The position numbers and the translations under genes were made by a program. Of a stretch of 64,000 bases of DNA, positions 1 to 8,259 are shown piece after piece; within the stretch, counting starts at the first letter, position 1; every line of letters begins with the position of its first letter. Source of the stretch: Bosea sp. AS-1 (GTDB taxonomy: Bacteria > Pseudomonadota > Alphaproteobacteria > Rhizobiales > Beijerinckiaceae); contig NZ_CP022372.1 in the NCBI RefSeq assembly GCF_002220095.1, forward strand, positions 2,390,501-2,454,500, in the 5' to 3' direction. A model generated the notes under the pieces. The model worked only from the letters and a program-made list of their open reading frames with translations. It made no database searches and had not been told where the DNA came from.

Positions 1-1700
1 GCTGTGGGCTTGGCGGCCTCGACCAGCGCCCGCGCGGCCAGCACCAGCGCGCCACCGCCCATGTGCAGGGAGCGGGCGCCGCCATGGCCGCCGCCGCTGA
101 GCACGCGCGCCGTATCGCCTTGGACGAGATGGAAGCGCTCCACGGGGAGGCCGAGTTCCTGCGACAGCAACTGCGCGAAGCTCGTCTCGTGGCCTTGCCC
201 ATTCGACTGGGTGCCGACCGTCATGGCGACGCTGCCATCGGCGCGGAACGAGAGCCAGGCGTCCTCATTCGGTGCGCCGCGCGAGGTTTCGAGAAAGCAG
301 CCGATGCCGAAGCCGCGCAGCCTGCCGCGCCGGCGCGCCTCGGCACGGCGGCGACGGAAGCCGGCCCGGTCGGCCGCAGCCAGGACGCGGTCGAGATTGC
401 CGCCGAAGTTCCCGCAATCGAGCACGGCCCCGAAGGGTTTTCGGTAGGGGAAGCGGCGGATGAAATTGCGCTTGCGCAGGGTTGCTGGGTCGATGTGCAA
501 CAGGTGGGCGGCTTCGTCGACCAGCCGCTCGATCAGGTAGTTCGCCTCCGGCTTGCCGGCGCCGCGATAGGCGTCGATCGGGACCGTGTTGGTAAAGAGG
601 CAGCGAACATCCATCGTCATCGCCGGGATGTCGTAGAGCCCGCCCATCGCGGGCGTCGGCGCGGTCGTGGCGCTGCCCGGCCCGAGCGAGGAGACATAAG
701 CCCCGAGATTGGCGAGGGTTTCGACCTTCAGCGCCAGGAACCGGCCCCTGGCGTCGAGGGCGAGGCTACCGGTCGTCAGGTTGTCGCGGGCATGGACGCC
801 GCCTGAGAAATCCTCGATGCGCTCGGCGAGCCAGCGCACCGGGCGGCCGAGCCGCTCGGCGGCGACGAGCACCAGCGCATATTCAGGATAGGTGACGTTC
901 TTCATGCCGAAGCCACCGCCAACATCGGGGCAGGCGACATCGATTTGTTCGGGCGCAATATGCAGGACCGCCGCGAGCTCACGGCGGATGTCATGGACCG
1001 AGGCGCCGCTGAGGGAGAGGTTATAGCGGCCGCTTGGCCGGTCGACGCGGCCGAGCGCGACACGCGGCTCGAGGGCGGCTGCAACGATCCGATTGTTGAC
1101 GACCCGGCAGCTTACCACATGGGCAGCCTGCGCGAAGGCCGCCGCGACGGCGCCCTCGTCTCCGAGGCGGTAGCGCAGGGCGAGGTTGCCGGGTGCCTGC
1201 GGCCAGATTTCGGGAGCGTCGGGATCGGCCGCTGCCGCGAGTTCGGTGGCCGAGGGCAGAATGTCGTAGTCGACCGCGATCAGCTCGCAGGCCTGGCGGG
1301 CGAGATCGGCGGTCTCGGCCACGACGAAAGCGACGGGATCACCGACATGACGGACGCGCTCGCGGGCCAGTGGCGGTCGCGGCGGCACGATCAGCGGGGC
1401 TTCGCCGGTCACCGCCAGCGAGCAAGGCAGGGAGCCGAGCGCGACGAGGTCCTCGGCGGTATAGACCGCGTGAACGCCCGGCAGGCTCCGGGCCGCCTCA
1501 GCGTCGATGGACAGGATCGCGGCATGGGCATGCGGCGAGCGCAGCACCATGGCGTGCAGCGCGTCAGGTACGGCTTCGTCGTCGAGATAGCGACCTTGCC
1601 CCGTCAGGAAGCGCTCGTCCTCGAAGCGGCGCAGCGAGCGCGGATCCGCCGCGGCTCCGCAGATCGGTGGCATCTCGGTGCGGGGCGGCTTCGCGTGCAT
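1..1700 (-). CDS. Molybdenum hydroxylase large subunit (xanthine dehydrogenase/aldehyde oxidase family), partial
   Basis: I translated the minus strand from ATG at 1700. It stays open to the window edge, giving about 566 residues of a family normally 750-800 long, so the C-terminus lies outside. The N-terminus has the family signature RFEDERFLTGQGRYLDD. VGGGFGMKN follows in the middle, and AYRGAGKPEANYLIERLVDE lies near residues 375-395. The AYRGAG loop is that of aldehyde oxidase/xanthine dehydrogenase-like and 'form II' enzymes, not the AYRCSFR loop of true CO dehydrogenase. The family binds the molybdopterin cytosine dinucleotide cofactor and hydroxylates N-heterocycles or aldehydes. The FAD and 2Fe-2S subunits are not visible and may lie beyond the edge. 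The start is 11 bp past the hydantoinase stop, so the two are probably co-transcribed, which suggests a purine, pyrimidine or hydantoin-like substrate (inference). Confidence 0.88.
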   Translation of the reverse strand, partial: MHAKPPRTEMPPICGAAADPRSLRRFEDERFLTGQGRYLDDEAVPDALHAMVLRSPHAHAAILSIDAEAARSLPGVHAVYTAEDLVALGSLPCSLAVTGEAPLIVPPRPPLARERVRHVGDPVAFVVAETADLARQACELIAVDYDILPSATELAAAADPDAPEIWPQAPGNLALRYRLGDEGAVAAAFAQAAHVVSCRVVNNRIVAAALEPRVALGRVDRPSGRYNLSLSGASVHDIRRELAAVLHIAPEQIDVACPDVGGGFGMKNVTYPEYALVLVAAERLGRPVRWLAERIEDFSGGVHARDNLTTGSLALDARGRFLALKVETLANLGAYVSSLGPGSATTAPTPAMGGLYDIPAMTMDVRCLFTNTVPIDAYRGAGKPEANYLIERLVDEAAHLLHIDPATLRKRNFIRRFPYRKPFGAVLDCGNFGGNLDRVLAAADRAGFRRRRAEARRRGRLRGFGIGCFLETSRGAPNEDAWLSFRADGSVAMTVGTQSNGQGHETSFAQLLSQELGLPVERFHLVQGDTARVLSGGGHGGARSLHMGGGALVLAARALVEAAKPT

Positions 1701-1711
1701 CCGGGTGCCGC

Positions 1712-3193
1712 TCACTCGAGGATGGTCGCACCGAAATTCCGCTGCGGGTCCATGTCGGCGGTGAGCCGACCGGTCGGGGTCGCGGCCGGGCCGCCCGAGC
1801 GGCGCAGCCAGCGGCCCGAGCCGGGCTGGGCACGCAGGGTGCTCCCGGCCACGACGTCTTCGCCGCGGACGAGGACGTGCTCCGGCCAACCCGTTACGCT
1901 GCGCCCGGCGAAGGGCGTGAAGCCGGTCCGGTCATGCATCGCCTCGTCGGTGATCGTCACTGTGCGGTTCGGGTTCCAGATCGCGATGTCGGCATCGTAG
2001 CCGGGCAGGAGCGCGCCCTTGCCCGGCAGGTTGTAGATCGCCGCGGGTGCGGTTGCGGTCAGTTCGACGAAGGCTTCCAGCCCGCGCCCGGCAAATTCCG
2101 GCCGGCCCTTCGAGACCAGCGCGTCGAAGAGCAGGGGCAGCCGCGTTTCGAGGCCGGGCAAGCCGTTGGCGATCTGCTTGAAGGTCGGGTTGGGACCCGC
2201 GGAGAGCTTGCCGGTCTCGTCGAAGCGGTAGGGCGCATGGTCCGAGGAAACCGTCTGGATGTCGCCGAGCGCCAGCGCCCGCCAGAGCGCGTCCTGGTCC
2301 GCCTGTTCGCGGGGCGGCGGCGAACACATCCATTTGGCGCCTTCGATCCCCGGCTTGTCGAGATCGTGCCGGGTCAGGAAGAGATATTGCGGGCAGGTCT
2401 CGGCAAAGACCTTGAGGCCACGTCCGCGTGCATCGCGGATCACCTGTGCCCCCTCCGTGGTCGAGACGTGGAAGATCATGATCGGCTGGTCGAGCAATTC
2501 GGCCGCCGTGATCAGCCTGTTGAAGGCTTCCGCCTCGGAGCCGCGCGGGTGGCTGATCGCATGGTATTTCGGCGCGACATAACCCTTCTCGACGAGCTTG
2601 CGGCCCATCCAGGAGATCATGCCGTGGTTCTCGGCGTGGACGCAGACCAGCGCCTGGTTCTGCCGCGCGGTCAGCAGCAGGTCGAGCAGCGGCTCGTCGT
2701 CGATCTTGATCAAGTCGTAGGTCATGAAGATCTTGATCGAGGCGTGGCCTTCGCCGATCAGCGCGGGCAGGTCCCGCTCGATCGTCTTGGTGTCCGGATT
2801 GGCGACGATGAGATGGAAGGCGTAGTCGATCAGGGCACCGCGTCGCGCCAGAGCGGCGTAGTCGTCGACAACCTTCCTGAGATCCGACCCGCGATGCTGG
2901 GCGGCAAACGAGATCAACGTGGTGTTGCCGCCGAAGGCCGCCGAGGTCGTGGCGCTCTCGAAAGTATCGGCATTGAGCAGCCCGCCGGCAGAGACCTGCT
3001 CGACATGGGCATGGGTATCGATGCCGCCGGGCAGCACGAGCTTGCCGGTCGCGTCGATCTCGCGGGCACCGGCCGAGAGGCCCTGACCCACCGCCGCAAC
3101 CTTGCCGTCTTTGACGGCGAGATCGGCGCGGAAGCTGCCTGTCGCGGAGCCGATCGTGCCGCCGCGAATGACCAGATCGTAGTTGGTAGCCAT
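1712..3193 (-). CDS. Dihydropyrimidinase / D-hydantoinase family amidohydrolase
   Basis: The product is 493 residues, normal for cytosolic hydantoinases and dihydropyrimidinases, which open cyclic ureides to N-carbamoyl amino acids. The binuclear metal centre is visible: GGIDTHAHVE (His61, His63), the carboxylated lysine in ASIKIFMTYD (Lys154), VHAENHG (His186/His190), FHVSTTEGA (His242) and SSDHAPY (Asp318). FAETCPQYLFLT is also typical. I chose ATG at 3193 (MATNYDLVIRGG) because the family starts there; reading could extend nine codons upstream. It sits between an M20 ureidohydrolase upstream and a molybdenum hydroxylase downstream on the same strand. The exact substrate (dihydropyrimidine, hydantoin or allantoin-like) cannot be told from sequence. 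Confidence 0.9.
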   Translation of the reverse strand: MATNYDLVIRGGTIGSATGSFRADLAVKDGKVAAVGQGLSAGAREIDATGKLVLPGGIDTHAHVEQVSAGGLLNADTFESATTSAAFGGNTTLISFAAQHRGSDLRKVVDDYAALARRGALIDYAFHLIVANPDTKTIERDLPALIGEGHASIKIFMTYDLIKIDDEPLLDLLLTARQNQALVCVHAENHGMISWMGRKLVEKGYVAPKYHAISHPRGSEAEAFNRLITAAELLDQPIMIFHVSTTEGAQVIRDARGRGLKVFAETCPQYLFLTRHDLDKPGIEGAKWMCSPPPREQADQDALWRALALGDIQTVSSDHAPYRFDETGKLSAGPNPTFKQIANGLPGLETRLPLLFDALVSKGRPEFAGRGLEAFVELTATAPAAIYNLPGKGALLPGYDADIAIWNPNRTVTITDEAMHDRTGFTPFAGRSVTGWPEHVLVRGEDVVAGSTLRAQPGSGRWLRRSGGPAATPTGRLTADMDPQRNFGATILE

Positions 3194-3254
3194 ATCCTGT
3201 CGTCCTTCCCGGCGCAGCATGACGATGCCGGCCGCTATGGCAAAGCCTTTCGAC

Positions 3255-4556
3255 TCAGGCGACTTCCCGCGCCACCCAGTCGGCTAAAATCGTGCAGGCG
3301 GTGAGGAAGTCGTCGATTTCCATCGCCTCCTGCGGGTTGTGGCTGCCGTACTCGTTGCGCACGAACAGCATGGCGATGGGCACGCCGGCAGCGGCGAAGG
3401 CCGCCGAGTCATGGGAGGCGGGGCTGCCGAGCGGCATGGTCGCGATGCCCAGGCGGGCGGCAGACGCCTCGAGCCCAGCGACGATCGTGGGATCGACCGG
3501 TCCGACGGCAGCGCTGGCGCGCGCGCCGAGTTCGAAGGTGACGCGGCGGCGCGCCTCGATCTCGGGAAGGGCAGCCAGCATCCTGGCCTCGACCCGCTCC
3601 AGCACGGCGGGGTCGTAGGCGCGCACGTCGAGGCTGAAGGCGAAGCTGCCTGGGACCGTGGTCAGGCCGTGGACGGTCGGATCGGTGTGGAAGCGGCCGA
3701 GCGTCACGGCCATCGGGAAGCCGGCGGCCTCCTCTTCCAGCCAGATCCGGTCCAGCAGCATGGCGAATTCGGCACCCGCCATGGCGGCGTCGCGGCGGAA
3801 GCGGCGCGGTGTGCCGACATGGTCGTGCCGCCCGACGATGCGCGCATCCGGATAGCGGAAATTGCCCGGCACGCCGGTGCAGATCGCGACCGGCAGCCCG
3901 GATTCGACCAGGCTCGGCGCCTGCTCGATATGGATTTCCAGGAACGCCCGGATCGCGGTGGGATCGAGATGGCGTTCGCGCCGGCGGATGCTTTCGGATC
4001 GGCCGCCGCTGGCATCGATGCTCGCCGCAAGCACGCGGCCGTCGTCGATGCGCCTGGCTTCGAGCGCACCGTCCGGCAGGGTACCAAGAGCGGATCGGCT
4101 GCCGATATAGGAGACCTGGAACCAGACGCTCTCCTCGGCGCGCACCCCCATCGACGTGACGTCGCAGCGCGGCTCGATGCCGAGCGCGCGCAGGGCTTCG
4201 ATGACGACCAGCCCGGCGATCACGCCCGCCGCGCCGTCGAAATTGCCGCCATGGGGCACGCTGTCGAGATGCGAGCCCATGAGGATGCGCGGAGCGGCGG
4301 AGTCTCGACCAGCGAGGGTGACATAGGTGTTGGCGGCGAGATCATGCGAGACCGAAAGCCCGCGCGCCTTGCCGTGCTCGACGAGCAGGCGATGGCCGAA
4401 ATCCTCGCCGGGGCCGTAGGTGTCGCGGGTAATGCCGGGCTCGCCGCGGCTGCCGGCGGCCAGGCGGCCGAACAGTTCTTCGACCCAGACACGCTGGGCC
4501 GCGACGGCCTCGGCGACCGCCGTCTCGGCGCGGGGCATCTTGGCGGTCGCGGTCAT
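3255..4556 (-). CDS. Zn-dependent M20-family N-carbamoyl-amino-acid hydrolase / ureidoglycolate-allantoate amidohydrolase
   Basis: The 433-residue product has the hydantoinase/carbamoylase (M20) pattern: MGSHLDSVPHGGNFDGAAGV gives metal ligands His96 and Asp107, RAEES (141-142) the glutamates, FLEIHIEQ a further histidine region, and SHDSAAFA plus GSHNPQEAME the C-terminal histidines. The family hydrolyses N-carbamoyl-L-amino acids, beta-ureidopropionate or allantoate to free amine, CO2 and ammonia, which is the step after the downstream hydantoinase. ATG 4556 is used; an in-frame TTG at 4583 would add nine residues and neither has a convincing ribosome-binding site. It is the first gene of the three-gene leftward operon. 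Confidence 0.87.
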   Translation of the reverse strand: MTATAKMPRAETAVAEAVAAQRVWVEELFGRLAAGSRGEPGITRDTYGPGEDFGHRLLVEHGKARGLSVSHDLAANTYVTLAGRDSAAPRILMGSHLDSVPHGGNFDGAAGVIAGLVVIEALRALGIEPRCDVTSMGVRAEESVWFQVSYIGSRSALGTLPDGALEARRIDDGRVLAASIDASGGRSESIRRRERHLDPTAIRAFLEIHIEQAPSLVESGLPVAICTGVPGNFRYPDARIVGRHDHVGTPRRFRRDAAMAGAEFAMLLDRIWLEEEAAGFPMAVTLGRFHTDPTVHGLTTVPGSFAFSLDVRAYDPAVLERVEARMLAALPEIEARRRVTFELGARASAAVGPVDPTIVAGLEASAARLGIATMPLGSPASHDSAAFAAAGVPIAMLFVRNEYGSHNPQEAMEIDDFLTACTILADWVAREVA

Positions 4557-4804
4557 CACCGGTTTCGCCGAGCAGATTTGCAAGGCGCGACCGCGGCACC
4601 GGCTGCGGGCTGCGGAAGCCTCATCTGGCGCAGGCTCATATCATCGCCCCGAATAGAATCCCCGTGTCCCATTCGGTCAGCAAATCATATGGCCGGCGCG
4701 GCGCCCAGCCCGGATTACGACTGGCAGGTTTGCTTTGGCTTCACAGGCGAAGATTCGAGTTTAAGAATCGGCGCCAATGCCTTGTGCTTCGAAGCGAAGG
4801 AAGC

Positions 4805-4878
4805 TGGAGCGGGTGAAGGGAATCGAACCCTCGTATTCAGCTTGGAAGGCTGCTGCTCTACCATTGAGCTACACCCGC
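4805..4878 (-). tRNA. tRNA-Gly (anticodon TCC)
   Basis: The minus strand reads GCGGGTGTAGCTCAATGGTA at the 5' end, has an anticodon loop CTTCCAA giving TCC, GGTTCGATTCC as the T arm, and encodes its own 3' CCA. The acceptor stem GCGGGTG pairs with CACCCGC. It is 74 nt including CCA. An open frame crosses it on the minus strand but is not a gene. Confidence 0.96.
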
Positions 4879-4888
4879 GACGGGCGCC

Positions 4889-4917
4889 AAATTCCCCATC
4901 ATGGCGGAGGAAGTCAA
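4889..4917 (-). promoter_or_regulatory. Promoter of tRNA-Gly
   Basis: On the minus strand a -35 box TTGACT (4912-4917, preceded by C, giving the alphaproteobacterial CTTGAC) is followed by exactly 17 nt and a -10 box GAATTT (4889-4894). The tRNA begins 10 nt downstream. Position and spacing fit a sigma-70 tRNA promoter. Confidence 0.6.
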
Positions 4918-5369
4918 GCGCCCAGGCCGCTTCCCGTCGCTGCCCGGTGCGATTTTGCACCGGCTTGACGTCGCCGGGCGGAACGGGAGCCCGGCAGTCT
5001 ATCGTCAGTGCGAAACAAGATGGGCGGCGGAGGCCGTGCCGGGGAGGATCGGCAGGACAGTCCCACGCTTTCCGAAAGCGCGGCCGATAGCCGACGTCTT
5101 GCGCGTCAGCGCTTGGGGGCTGTGTTGTTCGAAACCACCAGCCGCAGATGCGGCACCTTCGCGGGCGCCGTATCGCTCGGCTTGGCTGTTTCCGCGCTCA
5201 AGCGCCTGATCCTGGCGCGACGAAACGCAACCGACAACTTCTTACCTGCTTTCATGTGACCGATTTCCAGCGCCGCACCGGAACCGTCGCAACCTATCGC
5301 CAGGCGCACACCCCCCATTTGGGGGAGGAGTGCGATTTTATTGTCCGCCGCGCCGCGATCGCGGGCCGC
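4918..5369. other. Gene-poor spacer between tRNA-Gly and the racemase gene
   Basis: About 450 bp without a recognisable gene apart from the doubtful small frame at 5106-5255. I see a short C/G-run palindrome (CCCCCCATTTGGGGG, 5312-5325) and no clear promoter or terminator. Confidence 0.4.
5106..5255 (-). CDS. Doubtful small basic ORF (49 aa)
   Basis: ATG at 5255 would give a 49-residue Lys/Arg-rich peptide beginning MKAGKKLSVAFRRARIRRLS. The frame can be extended to ATG 5318, but that start is preceded by a C-rich stretch, not a ribosome-binding site; for 5255 only a weak GGAAA is upstream. No signal peptide, membrane segment or family is recognised. Such frames arise often by chance in GC-rich DNA. 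It is kept only because the spacer is otherwise empty. Confidence 0.25.
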   Translation of the reverse strand: MKAGKKLSVAFRRARIRRLSAETAKPSDTAPAKVPHLRLVVSNNTAPKR

Positions 5370-6398
5370 TCACCATTGCGGCCAGGTGTCCGAGAGCCGG
5401 TAGCCGGCCGGGTAAGGATCCGCCGGATCGAGCATGAGCTGGCGCGTGTCGGTGATCCAGGCGCTGCCGGTGACGCGCGGAACGACGGCCGGGGTCTCGC
5501 CGACCCGGGTGAGAGCTTCGATCAGGCAGTCGAAGCGCGAGCCGATGATCGAGATGCCGATGAAGGGCTCGCCCACGGCGAGCTGGCCGCGCGCGTGCAG
5601 CACGGCCATCCGCGCCGAGCAGCCGGTCCCGGTCGGCGAGCGGTCGATCTTGCCGGGGCGGATGGCGACCGCGTTGCGGCCGGTCAGCACGCCGCCGACC
5701 CGCTCGACCGGAGCGGCGAACTGGCAGAAGGAGATGTGGTTCCAGCCGGTTCCGCCGGGATGAGCGAAGCCGAGCTGCTCGTTGGCGGCGCGGGTGATCT
5801 TCATGCCGGCCTCGGCGAGATCGCGAGCCTCGTCGGGAGCGATGGCGAAGCCGAGCGCCGGCGCGTCGACGATCACGAAGCTGTCGCCGCCATAGGCGAT
5901 GTCGACCGTCAGCGTCCCGAGCCCTTCGATTTCCAGGGCCGCGTCGAGCTCGGTCGCGAAGGCCGGCACGTTGCGCAGGCTGATGCTTTGCGCCTTGCCG
6001 TCCCGGCAGGTTGCACGGATATCGATCAGGCCGGCGGGTGCCTCGAGCGTCAGTTCGGTCACGGGCTCCTGCATCGGCAGAATGCCGCTGTCGAGCAGCA
6101 CCGTGGCGACGCAGATCGCATTGGAACCCGACATCGGCGGCGTATCGGCCGGCTCCATGATGATCCAGCCCATCTGGGCGCGCGGGTCCTTGGGCGGGAC
6201 CAGCAGATTGACGTGGCGGAAGACGCCGCCGCGCGGCTCGTTCAGCACGAAATTCCGCAGCGTTTCGTCGCGAGCGATGAAGCGTGACTGTTCCCAGAGC
6301 GTCTCGCCCGGCGGCGGGGCGACACCGCCGACGATCACGTCGCCGACCTCGCCGGCGGCGTGGCAGCTGACGAGATGGATGAGCTTGCTGCTGCGCAC
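5370..6398 (-). CDS. Proline racemase superfamily enzyme (hydroxyproline 2-epimerase / trans-3-hydroxyproline dehydratase type)
   Basis: The 342-residue protein matches the proline racemase fold throughout. The two acid/base positions are Ser90 (in PPMSGSNAI, where the classic enzyme has MCGH) and Cys260 (in [12 protein letters not shown]). The superfamily contains Cys/Cys, Ser/Cys and Cys/Thr enzymes; Ser/Cys members are associated with hydroxyproline metabolism, not racemisation of plain proline (family knowledge; the exact reaction is inference). The start is GTG 6398, with GAGGG eight bases upstream. It stands alone on the minus strand, divergent from the methyltransferase gene, with no hydroxyproline catabolic partners beside it. 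Confidence 0.85.
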   Translation of the reverse strand: MRSSKLIHLVSCHAAGEVGDVIVGGVAPPPGETLWEQSRFIARDETLRNFVLNEPRGGVFRHVNLLVPPKDPRAQMGWIIMEPADTPPMSGSNAICVATVLLDSGILPMQEPVTELTLEAPAGLIDIRATCRDGKAQSISLRNVPAFATELDAALEIEGLGTLTVDIAYGGDSFVIVDAPALGFAIAPDEARDLAEAGMKITRAANEQLGFAHPGGTGWNHISFCQFAAPVERVGGVLTGRNAVAIRPGKIDRSPTGTGCSARMAVLHARGQLAVGEPFIGISIIGSRFDCLIEALTRVGETPAVVPRVTGSAWITDTRQLMLDPADPYPAGYRLSDTWPQW

Positions 6399-6633
6399 GG
6401 GAATGACCCTCGCCGAGATGATCCGAATCCTACGCGGCTTTGCGCCGGTTCAGAAGGCGCAATCGTAGCCGGCATCGTGAAACGACACTCGCCACCATCG
6501 CGGTTTCGCGCGATGTTACGCAAGGTTCGCGCTGCCGGATCGTGGGTGATCCCCAGGACGCTCCTTCAAATGAATGAAGCACGCGATGCGGGCATGGGCT
6601 GCAATGGATGCATCGGTGCCGGGGCGGACGGCG

Positions 6634-8193
6634 ATGACGAGCGAGCCAGCGATCAACCCCTATGACGCGGTAGCCTATCCGGGGCATTCCTTCGCGCAGA
6701 CGCATCCTTCGCGGCTGGCGACGATCGCGCATTTCCATGGCATGCAACCGGGGATGCCGGCGGCGATGCGGGTGCTCGAGCTCGGCTGCGGGCGCGGCGG
6801 CAACCTCATTCCGATGGCGGCTCAATATCCGCAGAGCCGCTTCCTCGGCATCGATCTGAGTGGCACTTCGATCCGGCAGGCGAACGCCTCGGCCGCCGAA
6901 CTCGCACTCGCGAACATCTCCTTCGAACAGCGTGACATCCTCACCGTCACGGCGGACATCGGCAGCTTCGACTACATCATCGTCCATGGCGTCTATTCCT
7001 GGGTGCCGGATCCGGTGCGCGAGCGCATCCTCGCGCTGTTCGGCGAACTGCTGGCGCCGCAAGGCGTCGCCTATGTCAGCTACAACGCGCTGCCGGGTTG
7101 TCACTTCCGGGATCTGGCTCGCGACGTCATGCTGTTCGAGACGCGCGACATCACCGATCCGCGCGAGCGGGTGCGGACTGCGCGAGCGGCGCTCAAGGCC
7201 TATGCCGAGGCAAGCGATCCGGACAGCTTTCACGGTGCCGCTCTGCGCCAGCGCGAGAAGCAGGTGGAGGAACTGCCGGACAACGTGCTCTATCACGATG
7301 ACCTCAACCCGATCGCGCGCCCCTTCGCCTTGCACGAGGTTCTTACGGCAGCCGGGCGGCACGGGCTGCAGTTCCTGGCCGAGGCCTCCTTTCCGAACAT
7401 GTACGGTGCCGCGAAGGGGGCGGCGCAGCGGATGCTGGCGGCGATCCCGCTCGACCCGCCCCTGGAGCGTGAGCAGGCGCTCGACCTGCTGATCGGTAGG
7501 GCTTTTCGCGAAACACTGCTGTGTCGGGCCGATCTGCCGCTGCGGCGCGGCATCGAGCCCGATGCGCTGCGGCCCTATCGCATCGCGGCCGATGTCCAGC
7601 CGGCTCGCGACGAGGAGGAGGTCAGGCCCGGTATCGAGCGCTTTACCTTCGAGGAGGGCGTCAAGCTCTCGGTGGACCTGCCGGCCTGCAAGGCGGCCTT
7701 GCACATCCTCGGGGAGGCGTGGCCGGCAAACATGCCCTGGGCCGATCTCGTCAACCGCTCCTTGGACATCGCCGCGGCCGAGACCGGCGCCGATTTCGAC
7801 CGCGAGCGGGAGAGCGCGCGACTGGAAGAGGCGCTGCTTGCGATCTTCAGGACCGGCCTCCTCGATGTCAGGCTCGAGCCGCCGCCGCTCACGACTGTCG
7901 TTACCGAGCGCCCCGCGGCCAGCCACGTCGCCCGCTGGCAAGCCTCGACCTCGGCCGAGGTCACCGATCTGCGCCATCGCACCGTGCTGCTGGACAGTGT
8001 CGTGGTCCGCAAGTTCGTCAGCCTGCTCGACGGTTCGCGCGACGAGCGCATGCTGCTCGACGAGATGAATCGCTTCCTCGACCAAACACGGACGGAGGGC
8101 GTCGCCGCGCCCGACCTGCCGGAAAAGGCGACGGCGGCTGAAGTCGCGATGCATCTGAAGGATGTCGCACGGCTCGGGCTGCTGCATGGCTGA
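6634..8193 (+). CDS. SAM-dependent methyltransferase with methyltransferase-regulatory domain (PKMT-like)
   Basis: About 519 residues from ATG 6634 (MTSEPAINPYDAVAYPGHSF), which has a GGGGCGG purine stretch upstream; in-frame ATGs at 6574 and 6604 would lengthen it. The N-terminal third is a class I methyltransferase with motif I VLELGCGRGGN and FLGIDLSG. The middle (PDNVLYHDDLNPIARPFALHEV through FLAEASF) resembles the regulatory domain found C-terminal to a family of putative lysine methyltransferases. The C-terminal third is a winged-helix-like segment ending in LKDVARLGLL. The target is unknown. It is followed after about 65 bp by the zinc-ribbon/transglycosylase gene on the same strand, so the two may be co-expressed. 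Confidence 0.78.
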   Translation: MTSEPAINPYDAVAYPGHSFAQTHPSRLATIAHFHGMQPGMPAAMRVLELGCGRGGNLIPMAAQYPQSRFLGIDLSGTSIRQANASAAELALANISFEQRDILTVTADIGSFDYIIVHGVYSWVPDPVRERILALFGELLAPQGVAYVSYNALPGCHFRDLARDVMLFETRDITDPRERVRTARAALKAYAEASDPDSFHGAALRQREKQVEELPDNVLYHDDLNPIARPFALHEVLTAAGRHGLQFLAEASFPNMYGAAKGAAQRMLAAIPLDPPLEREQALDLLIGRAFRETLLCRADLPLRRGIEPDALRPYRIAADVQPARDEEEVRPGIERFTFEEGVKLSVDLPACKAALHILGEAWPANMPWADLVNRSLDIAAAETGADFDRERESARLEEALLAIFRTGLLDVRLEPPPLTTVVTERPAASHVARWQASTSAEVTDLRHRTVLLDSVVVRKFVSLLDGSRDERMLLDEMNRFLDQTRTEGVAAPDLPEKATAAEVAMHLKDVARLGLLHG

Positions 8194-8259
8194 CGATTGT
8201 CGCTGGTGGCGGCGAGGCGTAACCTTGCGTCAGGCAAGGGGAGGGCGCGGATCGTCGGG

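Noticed and set aside
1193..3304. 703-codon plus-strand open frame
   Set aside because: It lies opposite the molybdenum hydroxylase and hydantoinase genes, whose protein motifs are clear on the minus strand. Low-complexity Arg/Gly-rich translation.
4715..4960. 81-codon minus-strand ORF across tRNA-Gly
   Set aside because: The frame reads through the tRNA (the RGCSSMVEQQPSKLNTRVRF translation is a familiar tRNA artefact).
6430..8187. 585-codon minus-strand ORF opposite the methyltransferase
   Set aside because: The plus strand has the SAM motif and regulatory-domain signatures; the antisense translation is compositional.
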